DNA from: Adiantum capillus-veneris | Taxonomy: Eukaryota > Streptophyta > Polypodiopsida > Polypodiales > Pteridaceae | DNA: 64,000 nucleotides | Reading direction: 5' to 3' | Assembly (NCBI GenBank): GCA_014529385.2 | Contig: CM043945.1 | Location: 100,244,963-100,308,962 of the forward strand | Shown here: in pieces, positions 32,340 through 42,475 of the stretch | Layout: every line of letters starts with the position of its first letter | How positions within the stretch are numbered: the first letter of the stretch is position 1 | Made by a program: the position numbers and the translations under genes | Notes under the pieces: generated by a model | Databases searched by the model: none | The model's input: the letters and a program-made list of their open reading frames with translations, nothing else | Told to the model about the DNA's origin: nothing

Positions 32340-32560
32340 CGGGCGTCGCTATAAGCGTCGCTATTTATGGCTCTGTAGCGTCGCTATGAGCGTCGCTATA
32401 GTCTTCTGTGAGAGCGTCTCTATAGGCGTCGCTATATGCGTCACTATATAGCGACGCTGATAGCGACGCATATAGCGACGCCTATAGCGACTCTCTCGTA
32501 GCGAGCCTCGTAGCGACGGTTTTAGCGACGCCGGGGGTTATAAAAACCCAATGTATTTCT
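32340..32560. repeat. CACTA right subterminal repeats
   Basis: More than ten copies of GCGTCGCTAT / ATAGCGACGC in both orientations, denser than on the left. An inverted pair around 32440-32490 could form a hairpin (GTCGCTATATGCGTCACTAT facing its complement). Confidence 0.85.
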
Positions 32561-32605
32561 GCCGCTAACAGCGTCACAAGAGCACACAACCTCTTGTAGT
32601 GTACA

Positions 32606-33535
32606 GATGATTCACACAGGTACAGGTAGCTGGAGTACAGTGATATACTAGCAGTGGTGTCACTTGCAGTTGTTGTGGGTATGCATCACCTGGTGCTTGT
32701 TTAAGCGTATTGTCTCCTGGATTGTACGCTACTTGTGGAAACTGCCATTGTACGCCTTTGTGGATCCATATTTGGTTTTGTTTGGCAGTCCCAGACATTT
32801 CAGAGACTTGGTCTGGAAGATAGTCATTCTGAGACTTGACTATACGCGATTTGTATTAGCCTTCGTGTGAGGGTCGATAGCATGAGGTTTTATTGAGCTA
32901 GGGGATTCTCAAATGTGGAGATCCTTTCGGTGATATAGGTAGCTGGAGCACCCTTTCCGTGACCTCGCCATAGGCTATGTAATAGTGATTCCTAACTGAT
33001 GCGCGAGTTCTATTGTTGGCAGTTTATGCATACATATACAGTCTATATTTTGGGTTCTTACTGCTCTACTTCTGGGGAATCTGTGTCAAAACTTTTCCAA
33101 GTTATGATGGCTGGTATTTTGGTCTTTTAAGCCATTTATGCTCTTATGCTGCTGAAATTTTGGCAAAATCAGAGGATAAGTCAAGTGTGCCTTCTTGGGA
33201 GCTTCATGGTTGACTTTAATGGATGATCAAAATGACCCTCAATTCACTCCTTTTCATTTAACTCAGAGAATCCAGATGTTCATGTGTCCAGGAATATTTT
33301 TTTCCAGCAGCGCATAGTCTTTATGTTCGGGCCAAGAAGATTACGAGAGATCCTGGAATGTCCTTTGCCTGTTGTAATTCCAATGATTAACTATGAAAAC
33401 TCATTTGATGTGCATGTGTTTGTCCTTATCTAAAGATGATCTCCATTGAAGTTTTTGGGGATTGGGTAGTTAAAAGTTTTGGGTTCTTGCACATGTGTTC
33501 GAAGGGGTTCTCAAAGCATTGTAAATTGGGTAGCC
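32606..33535 (+). other. Element II leader, right of the CACTA insertion
   Basis: This matches the leaders of element III (40170-41116) and element I (minus, 18563-19500). It has no gene; the 66-codon open frame at 33013-33213 starts with TTG and merely reflects leader conservation. Confidence 0.7.
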
Positions 33536-35512
33536 ATGGATTTCTCTTATCTGGAGTTTCATGGAAGAAGTGATGAAGATGTGGAAGACTTTTTGGAAAA
33601 GATGGAGGTTGCCTGCATTAGCAACCAGATTCATGACCCTGCACAGATGTTACATCTTCTCCAAATCTGTTTGAAGAGTGATGCACGAGTTTGGTCCAAA
33701 GCATTTGAAGAAGAGTTGCGTGGGGCTAATCCACATGTAAGATTCAGCTAGGACAATCTAAGGCATGTATTGGAAGTGGAGTTTGTGAAAATAGAAGATC
33801 CTGACAAAGTGTGGCAAGAAGTACAAGGTTTGGTGCAGAAGGAAGGTGAGCCAGTAGATGTGTACATATGTAAGTTCTCATTGGCATGGGAGCGGATGTG
33901 CAAGGCCTTAGAACCACAGGTACCCCCACCTGACATGATGAACAAGGATAGGTTCTTGGCTGGTCTTTGGAAGAATATACGTTGGAGAGTGGAGCTAAAG
34001 AAGCCTAGGACCTATGAAGATGCACTAGAGGTAGCAAGGAACAAAGAGTGGAAGATGAGAAAAATGAGCCACCTAGGAGTGGAGTCTTTGCCCATGAGTT
34101 CTGAATTTCAGCCTACAGACTCTTTACAAGGTCGCATGCCAAGGGTTCATCATGAACCACTGGTTTCTGTTACTCCTCAGGTTATGCTAGCAGTGGTCAC
34201 TACAATAGTGCAAGATGATGGGTTAAGACAAGATATGACGCAAGTGGTAGATTTAATGAAGAATCTCAGCCTAAACATGCTAGGTCAAGTGGGAAATAAT
34301 CGAGGTCGAGGGAGGTTTGCAAATCAGCCAAGAAGTGAGGAAAGACCCAGGAATGGTGGTGGACAAAGCAATGGTAGGTTCTGGAGGCAGACGCCCACGT
34401 GTTATAATTGTGGAGAGTTGGGTCACATCAGCCCGCAATGTGATAAGCCACCAAGGATGGGTGGAGACATGTATCCATTGCCAAGACAGGTGCTAACTAG
34501 ATCAAATAATTATGGCATTGAAATTAAGGGAGAAGAAGGAACCAATGGATTAACCCAGGAGGAAAAGGGAAAGACAAAAGTGCTAAGTGTAGTCACCTTG
34601 GAGAAGGCATCAAAGCTAGAGGATACATTAGTGATGCCTATTGGGAAGAGTACCACAGAGGAAAAGGAAGGAAGAAGTGCCCCAGGTCCTAGTAAGAAAA
34701 AGGGAAAGATTCATGAAGGTGAGGATGTCAAGGCCAAGAGGAAAAGGAGGGCTCGTCACAAGTTTCATGTTTCAGATTTTCCACTAGGGGATGGGCAATT
34801 AAGCTATGAATTGAAGGAGGATCTGACAAGCAAGAAGGCAGATGTTACTTTTGGGCAGCTTATAGGGATGGTGCCTAAGCTAAAGAGACAATGGAAGAGG
34901 ATGGTTAACCCAATGGAGAAAGAGCCAGAGAAAGGTTCAGTGAAGGTGTTGACAATGGATGAGCTACCGGACATTTTCCCAATAGTAGATGTGTGGCACA
35001 AAATAAAAAATATGGGACAAGGTTATGTTGATGGCGGAGCCCAAATATGTATCATAGCACACTCATGCGTTGAAAAGATGGGTCTTGCAGTGACTGGGGT
35101 GTCAGGCTTTCGGATCAGATTGGCAAACCATCAGAAAGTAAAATGTTTGGGTGTTGTAAAGAGCTTAGAAGTGGAAGAATATGATGCAAAGCAGGTGGTT
35201 GTTTTTCATGTGATGCCAGCGGGGTTGGGAGCATATCCTATTATACTGGGAAGACCATGGTTACGTGCAATGGGAGCTGTTCAAGATTGGAGACGTGGTA
35301 CGATTAGCCTCTATGGAAAGACATGTGCCAAGAAGCTATATAATATGGACACAAGGAAACGATTAGAGGAGCTTTATGAAGATGAAGATGAGTCTAGTGA
35401 TGAAGACTATTTCATAGTGACTGATGAGGATAGTGATAGCAGTACTAGCAATGATGAGGATGCTGATGTTGCATTTCTTTTGATGGACAAGGAATCCTGG
35501 AGTCTGGTGTAG
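33536..35512 (+). pseudogene. Element II gag and protease (one TAG)
   Basis: The ATG at 33536 (MDFSYLEFHGRSDEDVEDF) sits in a good initiation context and matches the gag start of elements I and III. The gag domain covers roughly residues 1-200. A TAG at 33749-33751 replaces the TGG (Trp) of element III. A CCHC knuckle, CYNCGELGHISPQC, follows at about residue 290, then a Lys/Glu-rich linker. The aspartic protease has the variant active site YVDGGAQICIIAHS and the late motif IILGRPWL. The frame ends at 35512 by a one-base shift relative to pol (GVVAFANEVDD continues in the next frame). Confidence 0.85.
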
Positions 35513-37663
35513 TCGCATTTGCAAATGAGGTTGATGATGAAAGTGAAGGGCCTTATGAAGTGATTGAAGGGAGGATGCAAACCAAGGTTGAATTGTCAAA
35601 GAAGAAGGAATTGATGGCACAACTGATCAGTGGAGACCTCTCAGCTATGGAGAAGGAGATATATTTGCACACGCTGGCTACGTTTCCTGATTTGTTCATT
35701 ACTTCATATGAAGAGATCAGAAGGTTCAAGGGAGAAGAGATTCATATAGAGATGAAAGAAGGTGCTAAGCCAATGCCGCAAAGGCTAAGAAGGATGGGCC
35801 AAGAGAATATGGAAGCCTTGCGGGAAGAGGTGGACAAGCTATTGAAGGCAGGGTTCATAGTCCCAATGGAGACCACAGAATGGGTGAGTCCAGTAGTAGT
35901 GAGTCCAAAGAAGGATGGGAAGTGGAGAATTTGTGTAGATTTTAAACCCTTAAACGAAGCCACTAAGAAGAAACCATATCCTCTTCCATTCATTGATCAG
36001 ATCTTGGATTCAGTGGCGGGTTATGAGAGGTACAGTGTGTGTGATGGTTTTTCAGGCTATTTTCAATTGAATATTGCTCTTAAAGACCGCACAAAAACAA
36101 CTTTTATTATTTCATGGGGTTGCTATTGCTACACAATATTGCCATTTGGGTTGACAAATCGACCTTCTTTCTATCAAGAGAGAGAAAATTGGGTATTGGA
36201 ACCATTCATTGGTAGTTGTGTTAAAGCTTTTATGGATGACTTTTGTGTCTACAGTAGTAGGGCTGAACATCATGAGAAGTTACAGATGGTATTGGCTAGA
36301 TATGATGAATGTGGAGGACAACTAAATCCGAAGAAATGTCATCTAGCATAGCCAAGGGTGAAGTTATTGGGCCATATGGTGTGAGAAAATGGCATTGAAG
36401 CTGATCCAGACAAGGTTAAGTTTATTATTCTTCTTCCATCACCTACGAGTACGAAGAAATTGGCAACCTTTATACACAAAGTGAAGTACATGGCACGGTT
36501 TATTCCATTGTCTTCTCCGCTTCTTTATCCATTACAACAGGTGGCAAAGCATGATCCATTGCAATGGAATGACAAGTGTGAAGAAGTGTTTCAAGAGGTG
36601 TTAAGGGGGTTGTCAGCCATGCACGCTCCTGATTGGGAGAAAGTTTTTTATGTAAATCCATCAGTAGGGGATGATGCCAATGGAGCCATGCTAATGCAAA
36701 AGAGGAAGGGCAGCCATTATATGAGTCCAGTGTATTGTGCAAGCCGCGTGAAGTTGGTAGCAGAGAGAAAGTTCTCAGAAGTTGAGCTAGTGATGGCCAG
36801 TGTAATATTTTCTTGTCAACGATTTCGTCATTATTTGCTACCATGACCTTTTGTTTTCTTGACGAGTTATGCCTTTTTGCCATAGTTAATTGATGGCACT
36901 AGCATGTCAAATGTGGTGAAGAAATGGGTATTTTACCTGCAAGAGTTCGAGTTCTCTTTTCTAGTGGAAGATGGTACTAGGGCTACCCTAGCCGATTTGT
37001 TGACCTACAAGGAGAATCCCCTTATTGTTAAGGAAGAGGTGGTGATAAAGGTAGTTGAAGAAGTGCCATAGATCATCAATGCACATGTTTTGTTCTTTGA
37101 TGGCTCATATAGAAAGAGCCATGATGCAGCTTCAAGGGGTATAGCACTCTACGATCCAGAGGGGAAGCTAGTGCGCAAGAGAGGCTTCAAATTGGATGCT
37201 CATAGTAATAATGAGGCTGCATATGCTACTTTGGAAGCCGGATTACACATTTGTTTGAAGCATGGGGTTCGAAGGTTGAGCATAAAAGGTGATGCCTTGT
37301 TAGTGGTGAAGCAAGTGCTGGGTGTGTGGAAGAGCAAGAACCACTCATTGAAGGAAATGGGTTTCAAAATTAAAGGCCTGTTAAAAAATTTTGAAGCATG
37401 GAGCATCAGACACATTGAATGTTCTCTAAATGGAGAAGCACATGAAGCAACTCAAAGCATGATTGGGGAGTTATTTGTGTTGAGGACCACTTTACCTATT
37501 TATCATGGCCGGGAAAGTTTGGCTCAAGAAGAGGAGTTTTTGCTAACAGGAATCATTCCAAAGGAGATTCAGAAGTCTAAGAAGTATGGTTTGTGCGTAT
37601 AGAATACATGTAAAAATTGATTGGTGATGTCTTATACATGAAAGGGGATGATCTCCTGTTGAG
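35513..37663 (+). pseudogene. Element II RT, RNase H and second RNase H
   Basis: The RT spans about 35800-36350: WVSPVVVSPKKDGKWRICVD, LPFIDQILDSVAGYERYS, LPFGLTNRPSFYQE and the catalytic AFMDDFCVYSS. The ancestral Gypsy RNase H follows (36600-36850, CASRVKLVAERKFSEVELV), and a second, RVT_3-like RNase H lies at 37090-37500 (FFDGSYRKSHDAA, SNNEAAYATLEAGL, KGDALLVVKQVLG). Dual RNase H is known from the Tat branch of plant Gypsy elements. Stops interrupt at 36349 (TAG), 36379 (TGA), 36844 (TGA), and TAGs near 36883 and 37069; three TAGs are CAG in element III. Element III cuts the gene at 37664, in the stretch leading to the integrase zinc module. Confidence 0.85.
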
Positions 37664-37667
37664 ACGT

Positions 37668-38411
37668 TGTTAGGAGTTTTTTGGAGCAATGGATTGCGCA
37701 TATGTACATACACATACATGGTGCATCAAATAAAGAATTGCCCATTTTCCAAAGCTAGGTGGTTACGTGGGGCCCACATGTGTACAGGTAGGACAGCATG
37801 TTCATAGTTCATCGATTTTCACTATTATCAGTACCAATGTGTTTTTTCTACAATAATGAGGAGTTGGTAGCGTGTACAACTTCTCGAGGAAGCTATCCGC
37901 GGGCCGACGACATGAGGTCAGCAGGTGCGTCAGATGGCATCTAGTGGCGTCAGGAGGGCGAACGAGGTCAATATTTGCACGCGGATGAGTATAGACACAA
38001 CGTGGGTGTTTTCTTGTGAGAATTATGCAGAAAGTTCATCATGAGGACGTTTTTTTTGGGGCCACTTCACGTGGTGGAGAGATGCATTATTGGGGAAAAC
38101 TGAGTGCCAAGTGTACGAATGATGGAAAAAGGTGACAACTATGCACTGCGAGGTCAGTTTTTGGCCTGTTTGGGGTCCGTTTGAGGTCATCTAAAAGGCC
38201 AAGGGTGCCCAACTAATAAAGCTAACTGTGGGAACTGAAAAAACTGAGAGAAGACCAGAAAAAACGTGGAGAAGAGAGGAGGAACAGCCGCATGTGTGTT
38301 TTTGGGGTTTTTGGAGCCTGTTTTGGCCGTAAACTGCTCATCCGAGGTCGGATTTGAGCACTTTGACATTGTAGACTGGGGTTTTGGGCCGTTCCAGACG
38401 CGATGAAGCTG
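37668..38411 (+). repeat. Element III first LTR, 3'-truncated
   Basis: It covers the first ~744 bases of the LTR. After CGATGAAGCTG, where the complete LTR continues TCCATTTTGC, it jumps to GGGTCGCCTAGTG of the integrase tail. Confidence 0.85.
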
Positions 38412-38868
38412 GGGTCGCCTAGTGATGCATTCAAAGAGAGGCTCTTGCGATTACAAGAGGTCCAGTTGGATAGGATGAGCGCATTGGAGCATTATGGGCA
38501 GATGCAGGATAAGGCTTTGGCAAAGATAAATGAAAAGGTTAAAAGTAAGGGTATCAAGAAACATGACTTGGTTTTGCGCTTCAACAGTAAGCTGGACAAC
38601 ACCTTCCAAAAGAAGTTTCAAATTAAGTGGGAAGGCCCTTTCAAGGTAGTGGAGTGTTTTCCAAATGGAAGATATCAGCTGGCTAACCTGGATGGGTTTC
38701 TACATAAGTCAAGGGTAAATGGATTGCGTCTTAAATTGTATCATGCCAGGTTGATGATGGTCGAGCAGGATGAGCTGTATGTGGATCAAGCAGTGTTGGT
38801 GAGGGATGAGGAGACCTGTGATGCGGCGAGTCTCATATCTCTCTTTGCTGCTGTTGATCATGAATGAT
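38412..38868 (+). pseudogene. Duplicate integrase C-terminal fragment in element III
   Basis: This reads SPSDAFKERLLRLQEVQLDR, HYGQMQDKALAKINEK and EGPFKVVECFPNGRYQLANL, ending DHE and a stop. It is the same as 45172-45627 except for a few bases, and it keeps CAG (HYGQ) where the other copy has TAG. Confidence 0.85.
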
Positions 38869-38895
38869 CTAGCAGGCTAGGGGGTGGGAAAATTA

Positions 38896-40039
38896 TGTCA
38901 GGAGTTTTTTGGAGCAAGGGATTGCGCATATGTACATACACATGCATGGTGCATCAAATAAAGAATTGCCCATTTTCCAGAGCCAGGTGGTTACGTGGGG
39001 CCCACATGTGTACAGGTAGGACAGCATGTTCATAGTTCATCGATTTTCACTATTATCAGTACTAGTGTGTTTTTTCTACAATAATGAGGAGTTGGTAGCG
39101 TGTACAACTTCTCGAGGAAGCTATCCACGGGCCGACGACATGAGGTCAGCAGGTGCATCAGATGGCATCTAGTGGCGTCAGGAGGGCGAACGAGGTCAAT
39201 ATTTGCACGCGGATGAGTACAGACACAACATGGGTTTTGCTTGTGAGAATTATGCAGAAAGGTCATCATGAGGACCTTTTTTTTGGGGCCACTTCACGTG
39301 GTGGCGAGATACATTATTAGGGAAAACTGAGTGCCAAGTGTGCGAATGATGGAAAAAGGTGACAACTATGCACTGCGAGGTCAGTTTTTGGCCTGTTTGG
39401 GGTCCGTTTGAGGTCATCTAAAAGGCCAAGGGTGCCCAACTAATAAAGCTAACTGTGGGAACTGAAAAAACTGAGAGAAGACCAGAAAAAACGTGGAGAA
39501 GAGAGGAGGAACAGCCGCAGGTGTGTTTTTGGGGTTTTTGGAGCCTGTTTTGGCCGTAAACTGCTCATCCGAGGTCGGATTTGAGCACTTTGACATTGTA
39601 GACTGGGGTTTTGGGCCGTTCCGGACGCGATGAAGCTGTCCATTTTGCTAAATTCCTCACTCTTTTCCTGCTGTTTTTCTGTGTAAGTTTCTCCTATGAG
39701 CGAAGTTTCTGCTCTAGTTTGTGATTGTATCTAGTATCTTTTACCCATACTGAGTGAGCTGTTTGCCCCATTGGTGTTGGCCCAAGCTCATTTGTATCTA
39801 AACATCAGAAATTCTCCTCTTTTGAGCTGAGTTTTTTAGGTGTGTGTGTGTGTGTGTGTGTCTGTGTGGAGTGGGCAAGTGGATAGTCTCTCTCCTCTCA
39901 CTCCAGAGGTGTGTTCCCTGTCTCGGCCAGGTGTGTTGTGTAAGCCGAGTGGTGCCCCATAGTGTGTGTGTGTGTATCATTCCAAGAGTGTGTGTCGGGT
40001 TGTTATAGAGGCGCTGTGTGTGTTTTCATCCCGCTCACA
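38896..40039 (+). repeat. Element III second (complete) LTR
   Basis: This 1144 bp LTR runs from TGTCAGGAG to CCGCTCACA, followed by TTCTTTTGGTGCCCCCAC. It has the same length as the final LTR 45656-46799, with roughly 2% difference in the part I compared. Confidence 0.92.
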
Positions 40040-41116
40040 TTCTTTTGGTGCCCCCACTGAGGATCTTCTTCGAGTACCTTCTGCTTCGAGCTTCGAGCTT
40101 CGAGCTTCAAGGTTCGAGCTTCGAGCTTCGGGATTACAGGTTGTAGGTTGCAGATTACAGGTTACAGGTTACAGGTACACGTGATTCACACAGGTACAGG
40201 TAGCTGGAGTACAGTGATATACTAGTAGTGATGTCACTTGCAGTTGTTGTGGGTATGCATCACTTGGCGCCTATTTGAGCGCATTGTCTGCTGGATTGTA
40301 CGTTACTTGTGGAAACTGCCATTGTACGCATTTGTGGAGCCATACTTGGTTGTATTTGGCAGTCCCAACCATTTCTGAGACTTGGTCTGGAAGATAGTCA
40401 TTTCTGAGACTTGACTATACGCGATTTGCATTAGCCTTCGTGTGAGGGTCGATAGCGTGAGGTTTTTATTGAGCTGGGGGATTCTCAAATGTAGAGATCC
40501 TTTCGGTGATACAGGTAGCTGGAGCACCCTTTTTGTGACCTCGCCATAGGCTATGTACTAGTGAGTCCTATTTGATGCTCGGGTTATATTGTTGGTAGTT
40601 TATGCATACAAATACAGTCTATATTTTGGGTTCTCATTGCTCTACTTCTGGGGAAAATCTCTCGAAATTTTCCCAAGTTATGATGGCTGGTTTTTTGGTA
40701 TTTTGAGCCATTTATGCTGTTATGCTGCTGAAATTTTGGCAAAATCAGAGGTTGAGTCAGGTGTGCCTTCTTGGGAGCTTCATGGTTGGCTCTAATGGAT
40801 GATCAAAATAGCCCTCAGTTCACTCCTTTTCATTTAACTCAAAGAATTCAGATTCATGTTCATGCGTCCACGAAGATCTTTTTCTAGCAGCGCATAGTCT
40901 TTATGTTTGGGCCAAGAAGATTGAGAGAGATCCTGGAATGTCCTTTGCCTGTTGTAATTCCGATGATCAACTATGAAAACTCATTTGATGTGCATGTGTT
41001 TGTCCTTATCTAAAGTTGAGCTCCATTGAAGTTTCTGGGGATTCGGTAGTGAAAAGTTTTGGGGTTCTTGCACGTGTGTTCAAAGGGGTTCTCAAAGCAT
41101 CATAATTTGGGTAGCC
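40040..41116 (+). other. Element III PBS and leader
   Basis: The PBS-like site is at 40040-40057. Near 40083-40131 the leader has six tandem GAGCTTC-type heptamers, followed by (ATTACAGGTT)-type repeats; the number of units differs among the family B leaders. The remainder matches the other leaders. Confidence 0.7.
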
Positions 41117-42465
41117 ATGGCTTTCTCTTATCCGGAGTTTCATGGAAGAAGTGATGAAGATGTGGAATAATTTTTGGAAAAGATGGAGGTTGCCTGCATT
41201 AGCAACCAGATTCATGACCCTACGCAAATGTTACGCCTTCTCCAAATTTGTTTGAAGAGTGATGCACGAGTTTGGTCTAAAGCATTTGAAGAGGAGTTGC
41301 GTGTGGCTGATCCACCTGTAAGGTTGAGTTGGGACAATCTACGAGTAGGGTTGGAAGTGGAGTTTGTGAAGATAGAAGATCCTGACAAGGTGTGGCAAGA
41401 AGTACATGCTTTGGTGCAGAAGGAAGGTGAGCCAGTAGATGCGTACATACGTAAGTTTTCATTGGCATGGGAGCGAATGTGCAAGGCTTTAGCACCACAG
41501 GTACCCCCGCCTGACATGATGAAGAAGGACAGGTTCTTGGCTGGTCTTTGGGAGAATATACGTTGGAGAGTGAAGCTAAAGAAGCCTAGGACATATGAAG
41601 ATGCACTAGAGGTATCAAGGAACAAAGAGTGGAAGTTGAGGAAAATGAGCCAGTTAGGGGTGGAGTCTTTGCCCATGAGGTCTGAATTTCAGCCTATAGA
41701 GTCTTTACAAGGTCGCATGTCAAGGGTTTATCACGAACCAGTGGTTCCTGTTACTACTCAGGTTATGCCAGGAGTGGTCACTACAGCAGTGCAAGATGAT
41801 GGGCTAAGGCAAGACATGAGGCAAATGGTAGATTTGATGAAGAATCTCAGCCTAAACATGCTAGGTCAAGTGGGAAATAATCGAGGTCGAGGGAGGTTTG
41901 CAAATCAGCCAGGAGGTGAAGAAAGGCCTAGGAATGGTGTTGGACAAAGCAATGGTAGGTTTTGGAGGCAGACGCCCACATGTTATAATTGTGGAGAGTT
42001 GGGTCACATCAGCCCGCAATGTGATAAGCCACCAAGGATGGGGGGAGACATGTATCCATTGCCAAGACAGGTGCTAACTAGGTCAAATGATTATGGCATC
42101 GAAATTAAGGGAGACGAAGGAACCAGTGGACTGACCCAGGAGGAAAAGGGAAAGACAAAAGTTCTAAGTGTAGTCACCTTGGAGAAGGAATCAAAGCTAG
42201 AGGATACATTAGTGATTCCTATTGGGAAGAGGACCACAGAGGAAAAGGAAGGAAGAAGTGCCCCAGGTCCTAGTAAGAAGAAAGGCAAGAGCCATGAAGG
42301 CGAGGATGTCAAGGCCAAGAGGAAAAGGAGGGCTTGTCGAAAGTTTCATGTTTCAGATTTTCCACTAGGGAATGGGCAATTAAGCTATGACTTGAAGGAG
42401 GATCTGACGAGCAGGAAGGCAGATGTTACTTTTGGGCAGCTTATAGAGATGGTGCCTAAGCTAAA
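41117..42465 (+). pseudogene. Element III gag (TAA near the start; protease deleted)
   Basis: The ATG at 41117 opens MAFSYPEFHGRSDEDVE; a TAA at 41168-41170 follows where element II has GAC. Beyond it the frame is open for 442 residues, with the gag domain (SNQIHDPTQMLRLL to ARNKEW-type region) and the CCHC knuckle CYNCGELGHISPQC. The linker ends abruptly at about 42465. Compared with element II, about 0.83 kb carrying the whole protease is missing here. Confidence 0.85.
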
Positions 42466-42475
42466 GCGACCAGAG

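Larger units (their letters stand above)
24928..32601 (+). mobile_element. 7.7 kb CACTA (En/Spm-type) DNA transposon
   Basis: The ends are CACTACAAGAGGTT (24928-24941) and its exact reverse complement (32588-32601), a 14 bp terminal inverted repeat almost identical to known CACTACAAGA-type ends. Inside both ends lie many subterminal copies of AGCGACGC / GCGTCGCTAT motifs (about 24951-25085 and 32340-32560), the usual transposase-binding arrays. It encodes a tnp2-type transposase and a second Transposase_24-like gene, both on the plus strand, and holds an HMA-like fragment on its left side. TACA flanks both ends (24924-24927 and 32602-32605). It interrupts the leader of element II, which resumes GATGATTCACAC after the insertion. 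Confidence 0.95.

Noticed and set aside
33013-33213. Conserved ~66-codon frame in the family B leader, also at 40589-40795
   Set aside because: It starts with TTG, has a stop in the element I version, and the nucleotide sequence of the whole leader is equally conserved.
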